This document shows positions 1-11,965 of a stretch of 64,000 nt of DNA, one piece after another (position 1 is the stretch's first letter; each line of letters starts with the position of its first letter). The notes beneath the pieces are model-generated. The model was not told where the DNA came from. It did not search any database and worked only from the letters and a program-made list of their open reading frames with translations. Origin of the DNA: Blasia pusilla (lineage: Eukaryota; Marchantiophyta; Marchantiopsida; Blasiales); contig CM114273.1 in assembly GCA_050084515.1 (NCBI GenBank), forward strand, positions 17,174,001-17,238,000, written 5' to 3'. A program made the position numbers and the translations under genes.

Positions 1-186
1 CATAGGCCCCAAATCGACCATGTACGACATATACACTCCCAAGATTGACTTTAAACAAGCCAAAGACACATGTAAGGATTTGATTGGCTCAAAATGGTAG
101 ATGTCACTAGGAGAGGGTTTTCAAAATAGAAGGGGAATTTAACAATAATAATATAGATAAATGAAAGGTCACATGTGATTTTCTTA

Positions 187-1625
187 TGTTGTTGTGTAAT
201 ATACATTGCTGTACAACATACATCGTTGTTATCGAATGCATACACAAACACATAAGATAACATACTAACTTATGGTATCTAACCATGCAAACGATAAAGT
301 ATCAAAATATCTCTAATTGCCTCACGAGGTTGTCCTCCAACATCCTAAAAGTCACTCTACCAAGACTTGTCCATCTATCCTAAAAGAAGTGACAATGTTG
401 AAAATATCTCTACCCGTAAGGTATGATTTGAAACATCCTAATGTGGATATTATGCTCTCCATCATACTTATGTACTAAAAGACAATTAGTGGATAGGAAG
501 CTCCTCTATTGTGACTTGCAACATATGGACGTGCAAAATGCATGCTTGCTTTCTAACCTTTCGCTTATGCATCTTCGAGTTAAGGGGCAAAGGGTAAGAT
601 CTAAGTTTAGAAGAGGGAATGAGAATAAAATCTGAGTTACACCATGAGAAATGCATGTCCCAAGATACATTCGTAGCTAGGACTACCATGCACTTACTAT
701 CTTGAATGCTAGTCTTGTATGTCACAAAATCTTACTTTCAACGAGCCATACTTCCGTTACTCATATACACCCAACACACTCATACTAGCCATTTTTTGGG
801 CCAACCAACCTTGCGTATGATATCCTAAGTTGGGGCTTTGGATGAATCCTCAAGGTCAGCAATTGTATATGGAATTCAATATCAACTTAACCCCTCCCTT
901 CCCAATCCTAATTGCACAAGTAATCCATTCAAGATTTGGGACAAACTTCCTTGATAACCTAGGGATCGGAAATAGCGCTAGCACACCTAGTGGTTCAAAT
1001 TGTTCAATGGACTTGAAACAACTCTCTAATTGGAATTTAACATACTTTCCCTAGGTCAAGATCCACCATTATGATTCAAAATAGATCCAACCACACTTGA
1101 CTTGGTGTTAAAACCCTTACGCCAACCTCACATATATAGTAAGCTTAGTATATGTTATGTATTGGCATGTGTTTCACCACGAGGGACGCAACAAGAACAT
1201 ACTTATCTACCAAGAAGATTTGATATGCTAGGATATAATTTCTTGCTTGTCTAAGAAGGAATAACAAGCAATCATAAAATCTTGTTTAGATGTAACTCAT
1301 TTAACCACACATGAGGACCTATAGGCCTTAAACCTCATGAGCATCAAACCCTTCACATAACGTTGTAAGTAAGTTAAAGTATTTTCACTAAGGATACCTC
1401 TTGCATGCCACACACTTATCGAAGAGGGAGTTTCGGAGTCAATAAGAAAATATCAAAAAATTCAAAAATAGTTACCTCCTTGGCTTTGGACCTACATTAG
1501 GGGTGAAGGGCCACTTCTTGAAATAAAAAGGCAACTATATTATTAATACAAAATTTCCCAAATAGCACATTTCTAAATTTGGCACCAAATGAATCCAAAA
1601 CGGGGAAGAACATGTTCTCTTAGGT
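187..1625 (+). repeat. Decayed LTR-like repeat, family A, plus orientation
   Basis: Positions 187-330 match, with many substitutions, the start of the insertion at 26656-27187 (shared core ACAACATACATCG, then the stretch ending in CAAAATATCTC). Positions 1470-1625 match the end of that insertion (CCTCCTTGGCT, then CCAAA-CG-GG). The 1.1 kb between the two ends has no counterpart in the shorter copy and no convincing coding sequence. This could be one element with an internal region, or two separate fragments. The family relation is read from the sequence by eye; the element class is inferred. Confidence 0.5.
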
Positions 1626-1789
1626 TATCTTAGTCCTTCTCAGATCATCTTGGACCTCTTAAACTTTTCCTCCAACCTCCTTGAAGACAACCTATGGATA
1701 TCCTTCAATTTGCTATAAAAGACACAACAATATGAATGAAGCCAATTTTTTGCAGAATTTGAACAAGGAAAGACTTCACTTCTTTTACA

Positions 1790-2155
1790 TATGGCCAATA
1801 TTCACATAAACCCATTGGAATTGTTATCGAGGAGAGATCTTGAGGAGAGGCAAGGGGTACTCCCAAGGAGAGAGAGCTTGGGAGCTCATTCTCTCTTTGT
1901 TGAATCTCCTTTCATGAGGCAACGGAGTTATGGTCCTCCATTCCTTGTGAGTAACCAAAGCCTCTCACTATGAGAGTTGATTTGGATTGACATGAGAAAG
2001 GTTAAGAAAATATGCATGATTTGAGATCACATGTTGGTGCACAATCGTCTATATGTTGAGACGCTATGAGTGAGTATGGTATCTTCTGTTTATGTCTTCG
2101 TGTTTGATGACAATGATATATGTTGTGTGGCGATATGTATACGTACAAAAATACC
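1790..2155 (-). repeat. Family A repeat fragment, inverted
   Basis: The reverse complement of 1790-2155 aligns with roughly the first two thirds of the family A insertion at 26656. It contains the terminal motif (2110-2150), the stretch around GAGAGGCTT-GGTTAC (about 1950-1980) and the AGAGAGAATGAGCTC stretch (about 1890). The 3' third is missing. With the plus-oriented copy just upstream it forms an inverted arrangement. No coding capacity is seen. Confidence 0.55.
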
Positions 2156-4479
2156 CAAATCCCACTTCTTTATACCTTGAAAGTGTTCCCATTTGCACTC
2201 AACCACAAACATTCCCATGTGCTCAATGTGGATGCCAATGGTACTCATTGTTTCATAGTTTGCATTCCATCTTCTCATCTTTTATTCCTACTATCCATCT
2301 ACACTCCTTGATATTAAGTGTCAAGACTATGTAATATAACACAAGGCAATTGAAGAGTAGGTTTACGAGATTAGGAGCAATTAAAGCCATATGTAAGCGA
2401 ATTTTGTAATGTAGCATAACAATGATAATGAGTAGAAATTGGAAAATTTTTATGAAGGAAATATTCCATGCATATATTCTCTTTAGATATTGATCGTGGT
2501 ATTGGCCAAGATTAGGGAATTTTCTTGAAATTCAAATTGAAGTATTGATTCAATTTGTGAAACTTGTGAAGTATTCTTGAAGCTAGAAAATTCTTATATT
2601 TATTTTTCTCCTAATGCTTAATCACTTTGGATGTGAGAAAGGAAAGGAAATAAAAATGGAGATGACAAATAAAAAATATATGTCTTTGACCTTATTGGTC
2701 CTATTATAAATAGAAAAATTCATTTGTTGGTAACTTGTCCCAATGTAAACTCGATATTTGTTAATGTATAGGGACTAGAATAGTATGAACAGTCTTTGCA
2801 CAAGAAGTCAACTTAATGTAGGGATTTGAAAAGGTAAATATATTTCTAGAAAAAAGTCCATAAAATCTTGAAATTTCCAATGAAATTTTAAAAACAACCA
2901 CACCAATCCATAGGAGACTAGCATAATTGTCTAAAAGAGCCAATGGAGCCCAAAACATAATGATTCATTGGGAGCCTCGTAATAATTATCACAAGATAAA
3001 ATTTATCTATACTATAATACTAGGAGAGGGGGGTTACTTTTTTATACTTCTACTTCCCAAGAAGTGACACCCTTCTTGAAAAGGAAGATCCCTTTGAATA
3101 TAGTAAGCTGTCACTTATTAAGATTAGAATACATTCTATGTGCGTGGACATTTGTTTCTACAAGATTGGACCTCCAATAGCATCCCTAAAAATTTCTACT
3201 AATATTGGAGGTTCAACACCTGCCAACATCCTAACGTTGGAGGAGACATAGTTAAGGATGGAGACATTGTAGCTTTGAAGAAACATGATGGAGATGTTGT
3301 TACAGTAAAACCATTTGCATAGATCAAAAAATTTATTTAATGGTGTTGTAAAGTGAAAAAAATTCAACATACATATGTATACCAATGCATAGCATGGATG
3401 CTCTTACTAGTTATCTAAAAATGTAGAACTCAAGGAATACATTCCTTGATGATTAGGCTTATCTAGTGCATAAAATCTATTTAAGAGCTTGAAATTATTT
3501 GAAGGGCTTTCAAGTCTATATTGTTAAGGACTAAGCCCTTTATTAAATCTTCTATAATTTAAGGAAAAAATAAATTAAGAAAATGGAGCTACTTACGAGA
3601 ATCATAGTCAATTTTGGCCACCCTATTAACTACATGCATTGTACTCATTCCATTATGTCACCAGACCCGCTGTCTAGTGATGACGATCTAGCCACAGATG
3701 GGAGTTGAGGTAGCTCCTCACTCAAAACCCCTCGGTATCTTATTGCAGTACTACTGCTCTAACTACCCTGTTCTTCCCAACCCTAGAAGAACGCCGTGAT
3801 GACAACCCGACCTCACCCGCTCCAACACGCAGTCTCACCAAGAGTCTTCCTCACTAGCTCACCTATGCTAATGCTAATTCCGTAATGACACACCCGACCT
3901 CATGCACACTCAACACTCAACCTCACGTAGCCTCCCGAACTAGCTCCCTAAGTTATTAACGCTCTCCTATGTTATACACGCGACCCCTACTCGACAACTG
4001 TTGTATATGCATAAACATGCTACACATGCAAGGAGTCTACACTCGTCACCATGGTAATAACTATCTAGCCTAAACTCTACCCGATACCTAGCACCGTTAA
4101 TGACACAAGACAAGAGCAAGAAAAGGGACTCGCATAGGTAACCTTAACACGCCCGTCATCAATCTCCTACATGGTCAACACAGACTGATCCATGTGGTGT
4201 GGCAACCTTTGCGATACGAAAATATCCTCGTAGAGCATGTTGAACCTCCCGTCAGGGGATGCGGACTACTCGTCGGTATAGGCGTTGTCGTTTAGTAAAA
4301 TCATAAACTATGTAAACTCCTCTCTCATCAAGTGTTAGAAAGAGTTTTATGAGTTTTAAGTAAATTTTCTTAGGAAAATAAAATTTTCATGTCTAGACCT
4401 CTTTATGGTATCTCATTTGTGCGGGCCCAACTTTAGGAAAAGAGGTAATAAATAAGACATGAGAATATAAAAGTAAAGT
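2156..4479. other. Gene-free AT-rich stretch
   Basis: No open frame here looks coding. The stretch is AT-rich except for 3640-4320, which has higher GC and repeats phrases such as CCCGACCTCA, suggesting old repeat sequence of unknown class. Confidence 0.5.
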
Positions 4480-5875
4480 AGTGGGGCTCATATATTAATG
4501 AAAGTAAAGAAAAAGTAGTCTTAGTTGGTGGCTAGGGTAGTTGGGGTAGTTTGGAGGATATGAAGTGAGTTGACAATGATATTTTGGAGGAGATAACATG
4601 TAATCTACTGGTGTCAAAATGGGATTGGCCAAGCCTTGAGAGGAAGCCATGCGACATAAGATAAGATTAGCCCTATTTTGTATTCTTGTATCTTTGTGAG
4701 AATATGAAAAGGAGTGACCTTCAATGATTCATCACCTTCTAATTCATTTCTTGATTTTCTCGATCTATCTCTCTTGAGTGGATGGCATTAGGCTTGCTTG
4801 CTCTTCCAATGAGAGTGGATTACCCTTTTTGGGAGAGTAACTTGACCATGGTCTATTCCTCACGATTTTTCTACAGTCTGATATGTGTGGAGATGGTTAT
4901 TTGGAGAGACTTGTCATCTTAAGGGGGTTTTGTTATATAAGGGATAGTGGATGGTTTTGTGTAACTCTCCAGCTCACGGAACCACTCTAGAGTTGCTCAA
5001 AGATAGAATGCCCCTCGAGGCCTCTCCTCTTCCTTTATATACTTAGAGATAGGTATAATGAAGAAAAATTAGCTCTACCTATCCTTATGCCACGCATCCT
5101 ATTCTCATAACATGAGAGGATCTCCTTTGGATTCTAATGTCCGAACCTCATCTTCCTCAACCTCATCCTTATCTTCCTTTTCACCAACCCATGGCCCCAC
5201 TCTCATCTTTATCTCATGTATCTTGTCTTTTCTCTTTTTGGTTGATTCTTTCCCCCTTATGCAGTTCATGTCATAGATTCTAACTTAACTATGACTAACA
5301 AAGGATGGTTACATTTTGGCTTGTTAGTTTTCGAATGAGAGTGGATTATCCCTTTTGGAAGAGCAATTCCACCAAAACCTATTCTTAAGGATAATAGATG
5401 ATATTTGTCAATTTTGGATAGGAGTGGAGCACGAGTAGTACCCGACTTTATTTTTTTTAACCCATACCACGCGAAGGTTCTCTTTGTAGATAGGCATTGG
5501 TTTACTTGATATCTAGTCTTCCACTTTGGTGAGGCATTCATGAACTAGGTCATGCAATCTCCAATTCCGATGATTTTCTCTATTATCATGTGCGGAAGGA
5601 CATGAGATTATACTGTGTATGCTATTATATAGCGATCCATGGATATTAATAAGCTTGCTCGAGTAGGATTTAACACTAACTGTGTTATTTTTCATGTGTA
5701 CAAGCATAAAGTAGTGTATAGGGATTTTATAATTAGGAATTTTGGAGGTAGATACTATGAAGAAGTGATCGCCTCAACACTACTATTCGTGATTCTTGTC
5801 GTGAGAGAATAGAGTCTGTATATAGTAATTGTGTGTTGAAAAGGAGAACTCCTTAGAGAATTCACCTTGCATCAA
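4480..5875 (-). repeat. LTR-like repeat, family B, reverse orientation, interrupted
   Basis: The reverse complement of 4480-4975 matches 15430-15860, and that of 5290-5875 matches 11966-12540. Shared marks are TCCACTCTCATTGG, GGTGACAAGTCTC and the TATATAACGATCC-like stretch. About 315 bp at 4975-5290 interrupts the match and is probably a later insertion. The copy has no coding frame. Family B also flanks the gypsy pol remnant at 12.9-15.2 kb, so it is probably the LTR of that family (inference). Confidence 0.6.
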
Positions 5876-6299
5876 TGTCTTCCGCAATTAAAAGATCCGC
5901 CCTTACTCAAAGAAAACACTCGACACGAAAAATGGTGCTTCCACTAATAGATCTTTGAGGCGGTAGATTGTGTTTTGCAAGTTGAAGTTTTATCAAGATG
6001 ACTTCTTTGGGTAGTGCTTCATCAATGGGAACTATGGGAGCTGAGGATCTTCTCTAAACTTTGAGAACATTGTTGAGCCAACAAAGCAAAGTCCATATGG
6101 TAGAGCAAAGATCAACAAGGGCTCTCTAAGCGATTGTAAAAAAGTTGGGGAGCTTTAATGGCATGAATATCATCAAGTATATTCGAGAGTATATTTGTGA
6201 GATGGAGGTAAATTGTGTTATCGAAGATGATGTGGTGTCAAGTTTTGAATTAGTTGTAAAACCAGAGATTTGTAGTCAAGTGAAAAAATTGAGAGATTA

Positions 6300-6540
6300 A
6301 AATTCAATCTCGTGGGAGGAGTATGAGCAATTGTTGAAAGGAGAATTCTTCGATGATGATGTGGATCGGGTGACCAAGAGGAGTTTCTTTGGGGAAGAGC
6401 CTTTGGGCTTTTGGCTTTTCCCAAAGCTATAAGAGAAGGAGAGAAGGCTTTCTCAAGCCACCTTTCTCATGTTAAGTTTTGGAGCAGATCTCTTGCTTGA
6501 ATGTGTGTAGGAACTAGGATGCTAACGTATGGATTCCCTT
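6300..6540 (-). repeat. Family C LTR-like fragment, reverse orientation
   Basis: The reverse complement matches part of the LTR-like sequence at 59036-59615 and of the repeat at 56400-56900: ATGAGAAAG-TGGCTT, a purine/pyrimidine linker, then GGGAA-AGCC. A ten-base-pair stem (GGGAAGAGCC with GGCTTTTCCC) is kept near 6391-6425, matching a hairpin at 59345-59368. Similarity is moderate. Family C sits beside the C5-methyltransferase gypsy element, so this is probably a solo relative of its LTR (inference). Confidence 0.45.
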
Positions 6541-8548
6541 ATAGCGGAGGATGGATGTGACTCCATATGCTCATGTAAAAAATACTATTTCTTTCCAATT
6601 TTAGCATACATACCCGAAGGAATATATATGACTCTCATCGCACTTCGATGCAACAAGTTCAAAATATCTTGATCCAATTCCGGGGACGAAGTAGGCTACA
6701 CAATTAAGGGAGAGGATTAATAGGGTGATTTGTGTCGGCCAACTTTCACCCTCAAGCAAGGCATCATTGACCACTAGACCTACGATTATCGTGATATGTT
6801 ATTTTCATGAAAACGTAGATTTATTCAAGTATTTTCGACAATCTTGGATGCAAAGAACCATTTTGGGTCATCAATATTATGGTTTCCAAGGTGCAACGTA
6901 ACCAAATCTAATCCAAGGTTTTGGTGTTTTCGAGTTAATCTTGACCAGACAAAGTATCACATCTCCCTAAAAACCTTAAAAGTATGCATATCCACCTTTG
7001 ATTGGGATGGATTGTGTTGTTCGGGACAAGCATTGAGTAAATCACTACTTTTATTCAAAGCTCAGGGAAAAATCGTTATCTATGTTATTAGTATTGGAAA
7101 GTGTCTTTTCATTTGTCCTCTAGAGACATATCTTTTAAGCCAGCAAATAGGATGTCTTGAATTCAATTTTACCCTAAAGATAGGTATTCCAAAATTATAC
7201 ACCAACAAGTAACTATAAAAGAAAATGACTAGCTCGCGTAGGTATTCTTTCCAAAATCCGGGAGACAAAATAAAAAATCCCAGACAGCTGGGTCGTAATT
7301 TCTAAATGTGCTCTAAAATAGCTCCTGAACTCCAGAAACTGCAAGGAAGATTGAAAAAATGATCAAAGCTGCAAACCATGACGGAATGCCCAACAGACAC
7401 CGAAGCCCCGCGAAGGACGGAATGACGGTGGACGCAACGCAACGGGTTCCTCCTCCGGCGGAGCAAGTTCCCGTCGACGGAAGCGAATCCCATGAGTTCA
7501 AAACACGACGATGTGAGAAACTCTGGCCATCCCTGTTTCGCATGTCGGCATACATTTGCATGGACGCTTTGCACAGGGAAAAACGAAAGCACCTCGCGCG
7601 CATCTAGAGCCATGCGGTCTAAAGCTAGAAACTTAGTTTGCTCGAAGAATTTTGGGAGTTATGGCATTCATTCCCTTTATTCGTCCAACTTCGTTGAGTG
7701 TTGGGAGATGGCTCCACTCTGAGAATAGCATAAACGGCAACGGAATATTAACAACAGATTGGAGAGCCCTTTGTGGAAAAAGCGTTCATTCTAATTCACT
7801 CTTCTCATCAAACGCTTCGGTCAGAGTCGTGCATTCGAGACCTCGCTTCTTGTACTCCTGATTCGGTCGTCCTCGTTCGACGCTTCGGTCGGAGTGGTGC
7901 TCCGACCGAGAACTCCGCTCCTTCGCTTCTCTTCTGCTCCCGATTCTCTCTGGCTTCTCTCCTGCTCCCAATTCTCTCCCAGTCGAGGGCTTCACTCTGA
8001 GTCGTACATTCGAGAACTCCACTTCTTTACGACGGTCGCCCAATTCTTCGCTCCGCGCTGTCCATCGATCTCACTCACTGGCCGTGATCTACGAGGTTAG
8101 GGTCGCATCAGTTGGGATGCGAGCTCCGCGTCGATCGCTTCGGTCTATGCCAAATCGAAGTCCTCCAGTGTTCCAGCGCTGGCGCGACGGATTCCTCTCC
8201 CGGATCGATGTATGCCGAGTCGGTCACGAGCAAACACTCCCGTCATCGATTCTGAGCAGATTGGAGGGCACGCTGCTGTCGCACGCTGGCCAGAGCCAGG
8301 CCGGGATGGCAAAGAATAGCGGCGTCGATGTGGGCGAGGCAGACGTCTAGAGCGATGGGACTTCTGTGGAGGAACTCGCCGTAGCCGTGAGCCGAAAGGG
8401 TGAGGCAGACCTGCAGAGATCTCGCAAAAACATGAGGGGTTACACGTAACATTTCGGTGAGCTATTGCGACTCGCAGATTGAGGGTTTACAGATTTTTTG
8501 CCTAGAGATCCTAGAGACGAGTGCAAGGGTCGTGATGATTGGAACTCT
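6541..8548. other. Gene-free stretch with a composition shift near 7.3 kb
   Basis: Before about 7.3 kb the DNA is AT-rich with no recognisable gene. After it, GC rises and 7800-8060 is strongly pyrimidine-rich on the plus strand, with repeated phrases around GACGCTTCGGTCGGAG and TCTCTCCTGCTCCC. It resembles a plant leader sequence, but I cannot identify a transcript or protein. The short frames at 7.3-8.45 kb have no familiar motif. Confidence 0.4.
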
Positions 8549-8563
8549 AGCGCACTTGACATC
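8549..8563. repeat. 15-bp direct repeat, left copy
   Basis: The sequence AGCGCACTTGACATC occurs here and again at 10549-10563, exactly 2000 bp away, on either side of the 577-codon ORF. It may be a target-site duplication left by insertion of the intervening ~1985 bp. No poly(A) or poly(T) tract is visible next to it. Confidence 0.5.
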
Positions 8564-8696
8564 ATTTCAAAAGCCATGGGGGCGACAGACACCATATTGG
8601 TGGCACTGCCAAACAGAGAGGAGAATTTCTCCAGCTTGAAGATTGTGATAACTACAATTTGCAATGAATACGCAGTGCTCTCAAGTTGGACTCAGC

Positions 8697-10430
8697 TCAC
8701 TCGGGAAGAATGTTCCTATACGTGTCATCAAAGTTATCACAACGTTTATTGTCTGTAAGAAGACCGAGAGTCTGCTCTAGTCCAGGCCTAACGTGAGTGA
8801 GAATTATCGAGCTTGGAACTTGGGGAGCTTCTCCGTAATCTGAGAAAGTACCACTGCACGGGCCAGGAACACAAGAATTGAAACTTTCCTTCCGTGATTT
8901 CAATGTCCCAGCGGAATCTGAGTGGAGCTCGATGGCATTCAAGGAAGGCTGATGCCTGGACCGGAATATTTGCACGTCCGAGACCTTCACGCGCGCACCA
9001 ACTCTTTCTTCAGCAGCGGCAGGACCGATCTCCATATCTTCGGGCTGTTGAATTGGATCGCACGAGCTACACTGGTCTCTCATGCTCTGTTCACAATCTG
9101 ATTGCCGCAAGTCTGGACGGCTCAGCGCGAGCAGCTGGTGCGAGGCTTCCCTTGTTTCTTGCTCTATCCTTTCGTCGTCCGTATTCTGAAAGCTCTGTTC
9201 CTTCTTTTTCCTCTGATCCTGGGCACTCTCTGATTCCCTCCTCCTCTTCTTCTTGGGTGAAACCACACACATTCGATTGTTTCCAGCGTCCTGAGCCGTG
9301 TGATTTTCCTTCTGCCTCTGTAGATCCTTGCCGACCGCCTTCTCACCGGGCTTTTCCTTCCTTCTTAAAACCCTACCCTCCGAGTGTTTCTCAAAACCTT
9401 CTATTTCTTTCTGCGAGTCACCATCCTCTTTGCGTGTCGTTTCCCTGCTTCTCTCTGCGCGCGGATTGATAGGAAACCTGTCACGAAATCTACGCTTACG
9501 GCAACCAAATCGTCCGAAATCATGTTGGCCTTCACAAGCGGGAGAACATTCCGTACTTGAAGAAGGTCGAGTAGTCGACTCGGTAACCAGAGTCTGCGAA
9601 ACACTCAATCGTCCTTTGGGTTCAAGAACCAGGAGCTTCTGGGCAATCGTTTCCCCATGTTGAGAATCTGGATCTCCTCCCTTTCGTGGAACCATCGTCT
9701 TGACCAACTCCCATTTTTGTTCAGAGGCCAGTTCAGGCTTTAGAATTGTACAAATGACGGAACCAATGACCGTCTCCGTCCGCTTACCAGCTGCAGTTGC
9801 TTTCCGAATCCTCATAATCTTCCGATGGAAATTTCGGAACATTAAGGCTGCCCAGTTGACATCTTTAGGTCGTAAATCGTGATCCACTCCATCATTCGAG
9901 AAGAAGGTCGGATCTGCCTCATGTAACGCATGCATTGCTCCATTGGGGAAATAGGTTGTGTCGGACTTGAACAGAACCCGTTTGGCAATGAGCTCACACC
10001 TCCTCTGCTTTTCCCTCGATTTGAGCATAGCCAGATGCCATCCTTCCCCTTTCTTGTAAGGGTCTTTATCCTCCCGAAACAATTCTCTGCAATTGGGCGG
10101 ACAGCTTTTTACCTTGTCGTTTGGTAGATAGCCTCTTGGAGATGCTCCGAATTGTGAAGCCATGAGACTGGCTGAAATATGTTTTTCCTCTCCTCTTACT
10201 TTCACGTTGGACTCGTCCTTGTTGACGGGAGTGTAATTTGCAATAAATTCGTCACACAATTCCCTGTCAATAGGGACCAGGTGGAGATGGAAGAGTTTCT
10301 TCAACCCTAAATTTACCAACCACACTTCATCGCCATGTGTCAGTACCTTCTCGTCGGAGATAATTCTCCTGTACAGTGTGACTACTTCCGTTTGCGTAGA
10401 GCTACGATCACTCCTCCCAGAGTCTTCCAT
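8697..10430 (-). CDS. Uncharacterised 577-residue charged protein
   Basis: This is an intact intronless frame with an ATG at 10428-10430 and a TGA at 8697-8699, the longest frame in the window. I do not recognise the family. Residues 1-245 look like a folded region: residues 30-65 are hydrophobic (HGDEVWLVNLGLKKLFHLHL), 105-115 carry CPPNC, and 190-235 have aromatic and hydrophobic patches. From about 285 to 480 it is low-complexity and rich in Arg, Lys, Glu and Gln, with a basic run at 393-398 (KKKRRR) that resembles a nuclear localisation signal. CxxC pairs occur only sporadically. The GC-richer composition differs from the surrounding repeats. The 15-bp direct repeat on both sides suggests it lies on an inserted segment or retrogene. 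Alternatives are a lineage-specific host gene or a transposon-encoded protein. That it codes is fairly likely from length and composition; no function can be assigned. Confidence 0.6.
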   Translation of the reverse strand: MEDSGRSDRSSTQTEVVTLYRRIISDEKVLTHGDEVWLVNLGLKKLFHLHLVPIDRELCDEFIANYTPVNKDESNVKVRGEEKHISASLMASQFGASPRGYLPNDKVKSCPPNCRELFREDKDPYKKGEGWHLAMLKSREKQRRCELIAKRVLFKSDTTYFPNGAMHALHEADPTFFSNDGVDHDLRPKDVNWAALMFRNFHRKIMRIRKATAAGKRTETVIGSVICTILKPELASEQKWELVKTMVPRKGGDPDSQHGETIAQKLLVLEPKGRLSVSQTLVTESTTRPSSSTECSPACEGQHDFGRFGCRKRRFRDRFPINPRAERSRETTRKEDGDSQKEIEGFEKHSEGRVLRRKEKPGEKAVGKDLQRQKENHTAQDAGNNRMCVVSPKKKRRRESESAQDQRKKKEQSFQNTDDERIEQETREASHQLLALSRPDLRQSDCEQSMRDQCSSCDPIQQPEDMEIGPAAAEERVGARVKVSDVQIFRSRHQPSLNAIELHSDSAGTLKSRKESFNSCVPGPCSGTFSDYGEAPQVPSSIILTHVRPGLEQTLGLLTDNKRCDNFDDTYRNILPE

Positions 10431-10548
10431 ACCGATCGATCTTCCGCCGACTCAGTTTCCGCTCCAACTCCTGCGAATGCCTGCAGTAGATTGAATCACA
10501 CAGACTCGTTGTTCCGCGTTTGTCCCTGGACAATTTCTTCAATGGTTG

Positions 10549-10563
10549 AGCGCACTTGACATC
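10549..10563. repeat. 15-bp direct repeat, right copy
   Basis: Identical to 8549-8563. It lies about 120 bp upstream of the start codon of the minus-strand ORF. The plus-strand reading through it (FLQWLSALDIPTRLQ, followed by GAG|GTGAGG, which resembles a splice donor) looks faintly coding, so the repeat could lie in an interrupted exon. This is speculative. Confidence 0.45.
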
Positions 10564-11965
10564 CCAACCAGACTGCAGACAACGCTTCTAGACGAGGTGA
10601 GGGCAGCATAGTCCATTTCACAAAACCACAATCTACATAACTACAAAACCTTGAACCAAGGCTCTTGAATCATGATGAGCGTTTGACGCTCACTGGTATC
10701 CGGGTGACAACTCTCTGCTTGAGCGATCAACCAATTCATCCGCTCCCTCACGACAGCTAGGGCAGAAGTCGTCCGCGATCAAATCGTTCACTGACGGATG
10801 TCGAAGAGGGCACGAGCTGTTCACCGTCGCATGAGAATCCACTGCTTCATCTCCCACTTCTAAAGTGCCACGAACGTACATGTACATAACTCCTGGTTTC
10901 AGACTTCCCTTGATTCTACAGTGCTCTCTTTCAGCTCCACCGTAGTCTCGATTGGGAAGAAAAACCTAGTGCTTTGCACTCTCAAAACGCGATATCCCAC
11001 CAAACCGCAAGGAAGATTGATGGTCGCAGTTGATCTTCCTACGGCATCTTTGCAAACACGGACGCCCAATAATCCCTAAGCATCTCTCCACGGGAATTGG
11101 CGGTCTTCCGAACCCTACCACAGCCTTCGGAACCGCAAGCACAGAGAAAATCTCCCCAGCGACAGGACTTCCTCTCTCCTCGGTTGAGAGACTTGCGAAG
11201 CACTCAAAATCCTGGTTTCATCAACGAGGTACGTTTTTGCATCATACCTGACTGACTGACTGACTGCCTGTCCTTCCCTCCCTCCCTCCTCTTGGAACGC
11301 CTTGCGGCAAGAAGACGGAAACCGTACCTCTCCCGGTCCTCGGAGTGGAAGGTCTGCCTGGCTGTTCAGGGTGGTTGTCCCTACTCTCGGCTCGCGAGAG
11401 ACTTCCTTCGTCGCTCATCTGCCTGCCTCTCGGGGTATCGCCCGGCGACAGGGTGCCATGAGGGGGATTCTTCGTGATCTTTCCATAACCTGTCTGTCAG
11501 GCAGAGGATTTCCGCTTAACGGATCGTCCGAGGCTCGCTCGGACTGGCGAGGACGAAGGCGTCGCTGTTTAGACGACCACGTCGCTGCGCGCTTGCCGAC
11601 AACGGATGTCGGAGCTGCACAGCCTTCGTCGGGCGCATTTCCCCGGTGGCTTTTCTCTCGGCCCGGGCTTTCAAGTATGAGCGTTAGGTACGGTTGCCGG
11701 CGGATTATACGAAGGTCCTTGGAGTTCTGCACCCACTTCTTAGGGCAGGTCCCCATGGAGGTTTTATCGGGTCGGAGGATGCCTACTATATTCAACCTTG
11801 GTCCTTCCGTGCTGCGAAATCACGACGCGCGATCGGCAAGGATTGTCTTTGGGTAGGGAAGGACTCCAGCCTGTTCCCGAATTTGGTTATGGTTTTGGTT
11901 TTGGTTATGGAGCCCAATATTACGCAAGACAACTTCCAGTCGGTTCCAAACTTCGGAAACCTGGT
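10564..11965. other. GC-richer stretch, no gene established
   Basis: Several overlapping frames exist but none is recognisable. The best candidate for a real exon is the plus frame at about 11694-11965 (begins PADYTKVLGVLHPLL), which runs into the family B repeat. A short GACT microsatellite (about 11247-11263) and a CCCT-rich tract follow each other near 11250-11290. If a host gene once extended here, the family B/gypsy insertion beginning at 11966 would have cut it. Confidence 0.25.

Noticed and set aside
8894-9469. A 191-codon plus-strand frame opposite the 577-codon ORF
   Set aside because: Lies antisense inside the longer minus-strand frame, whose composition and length are more protein-like.
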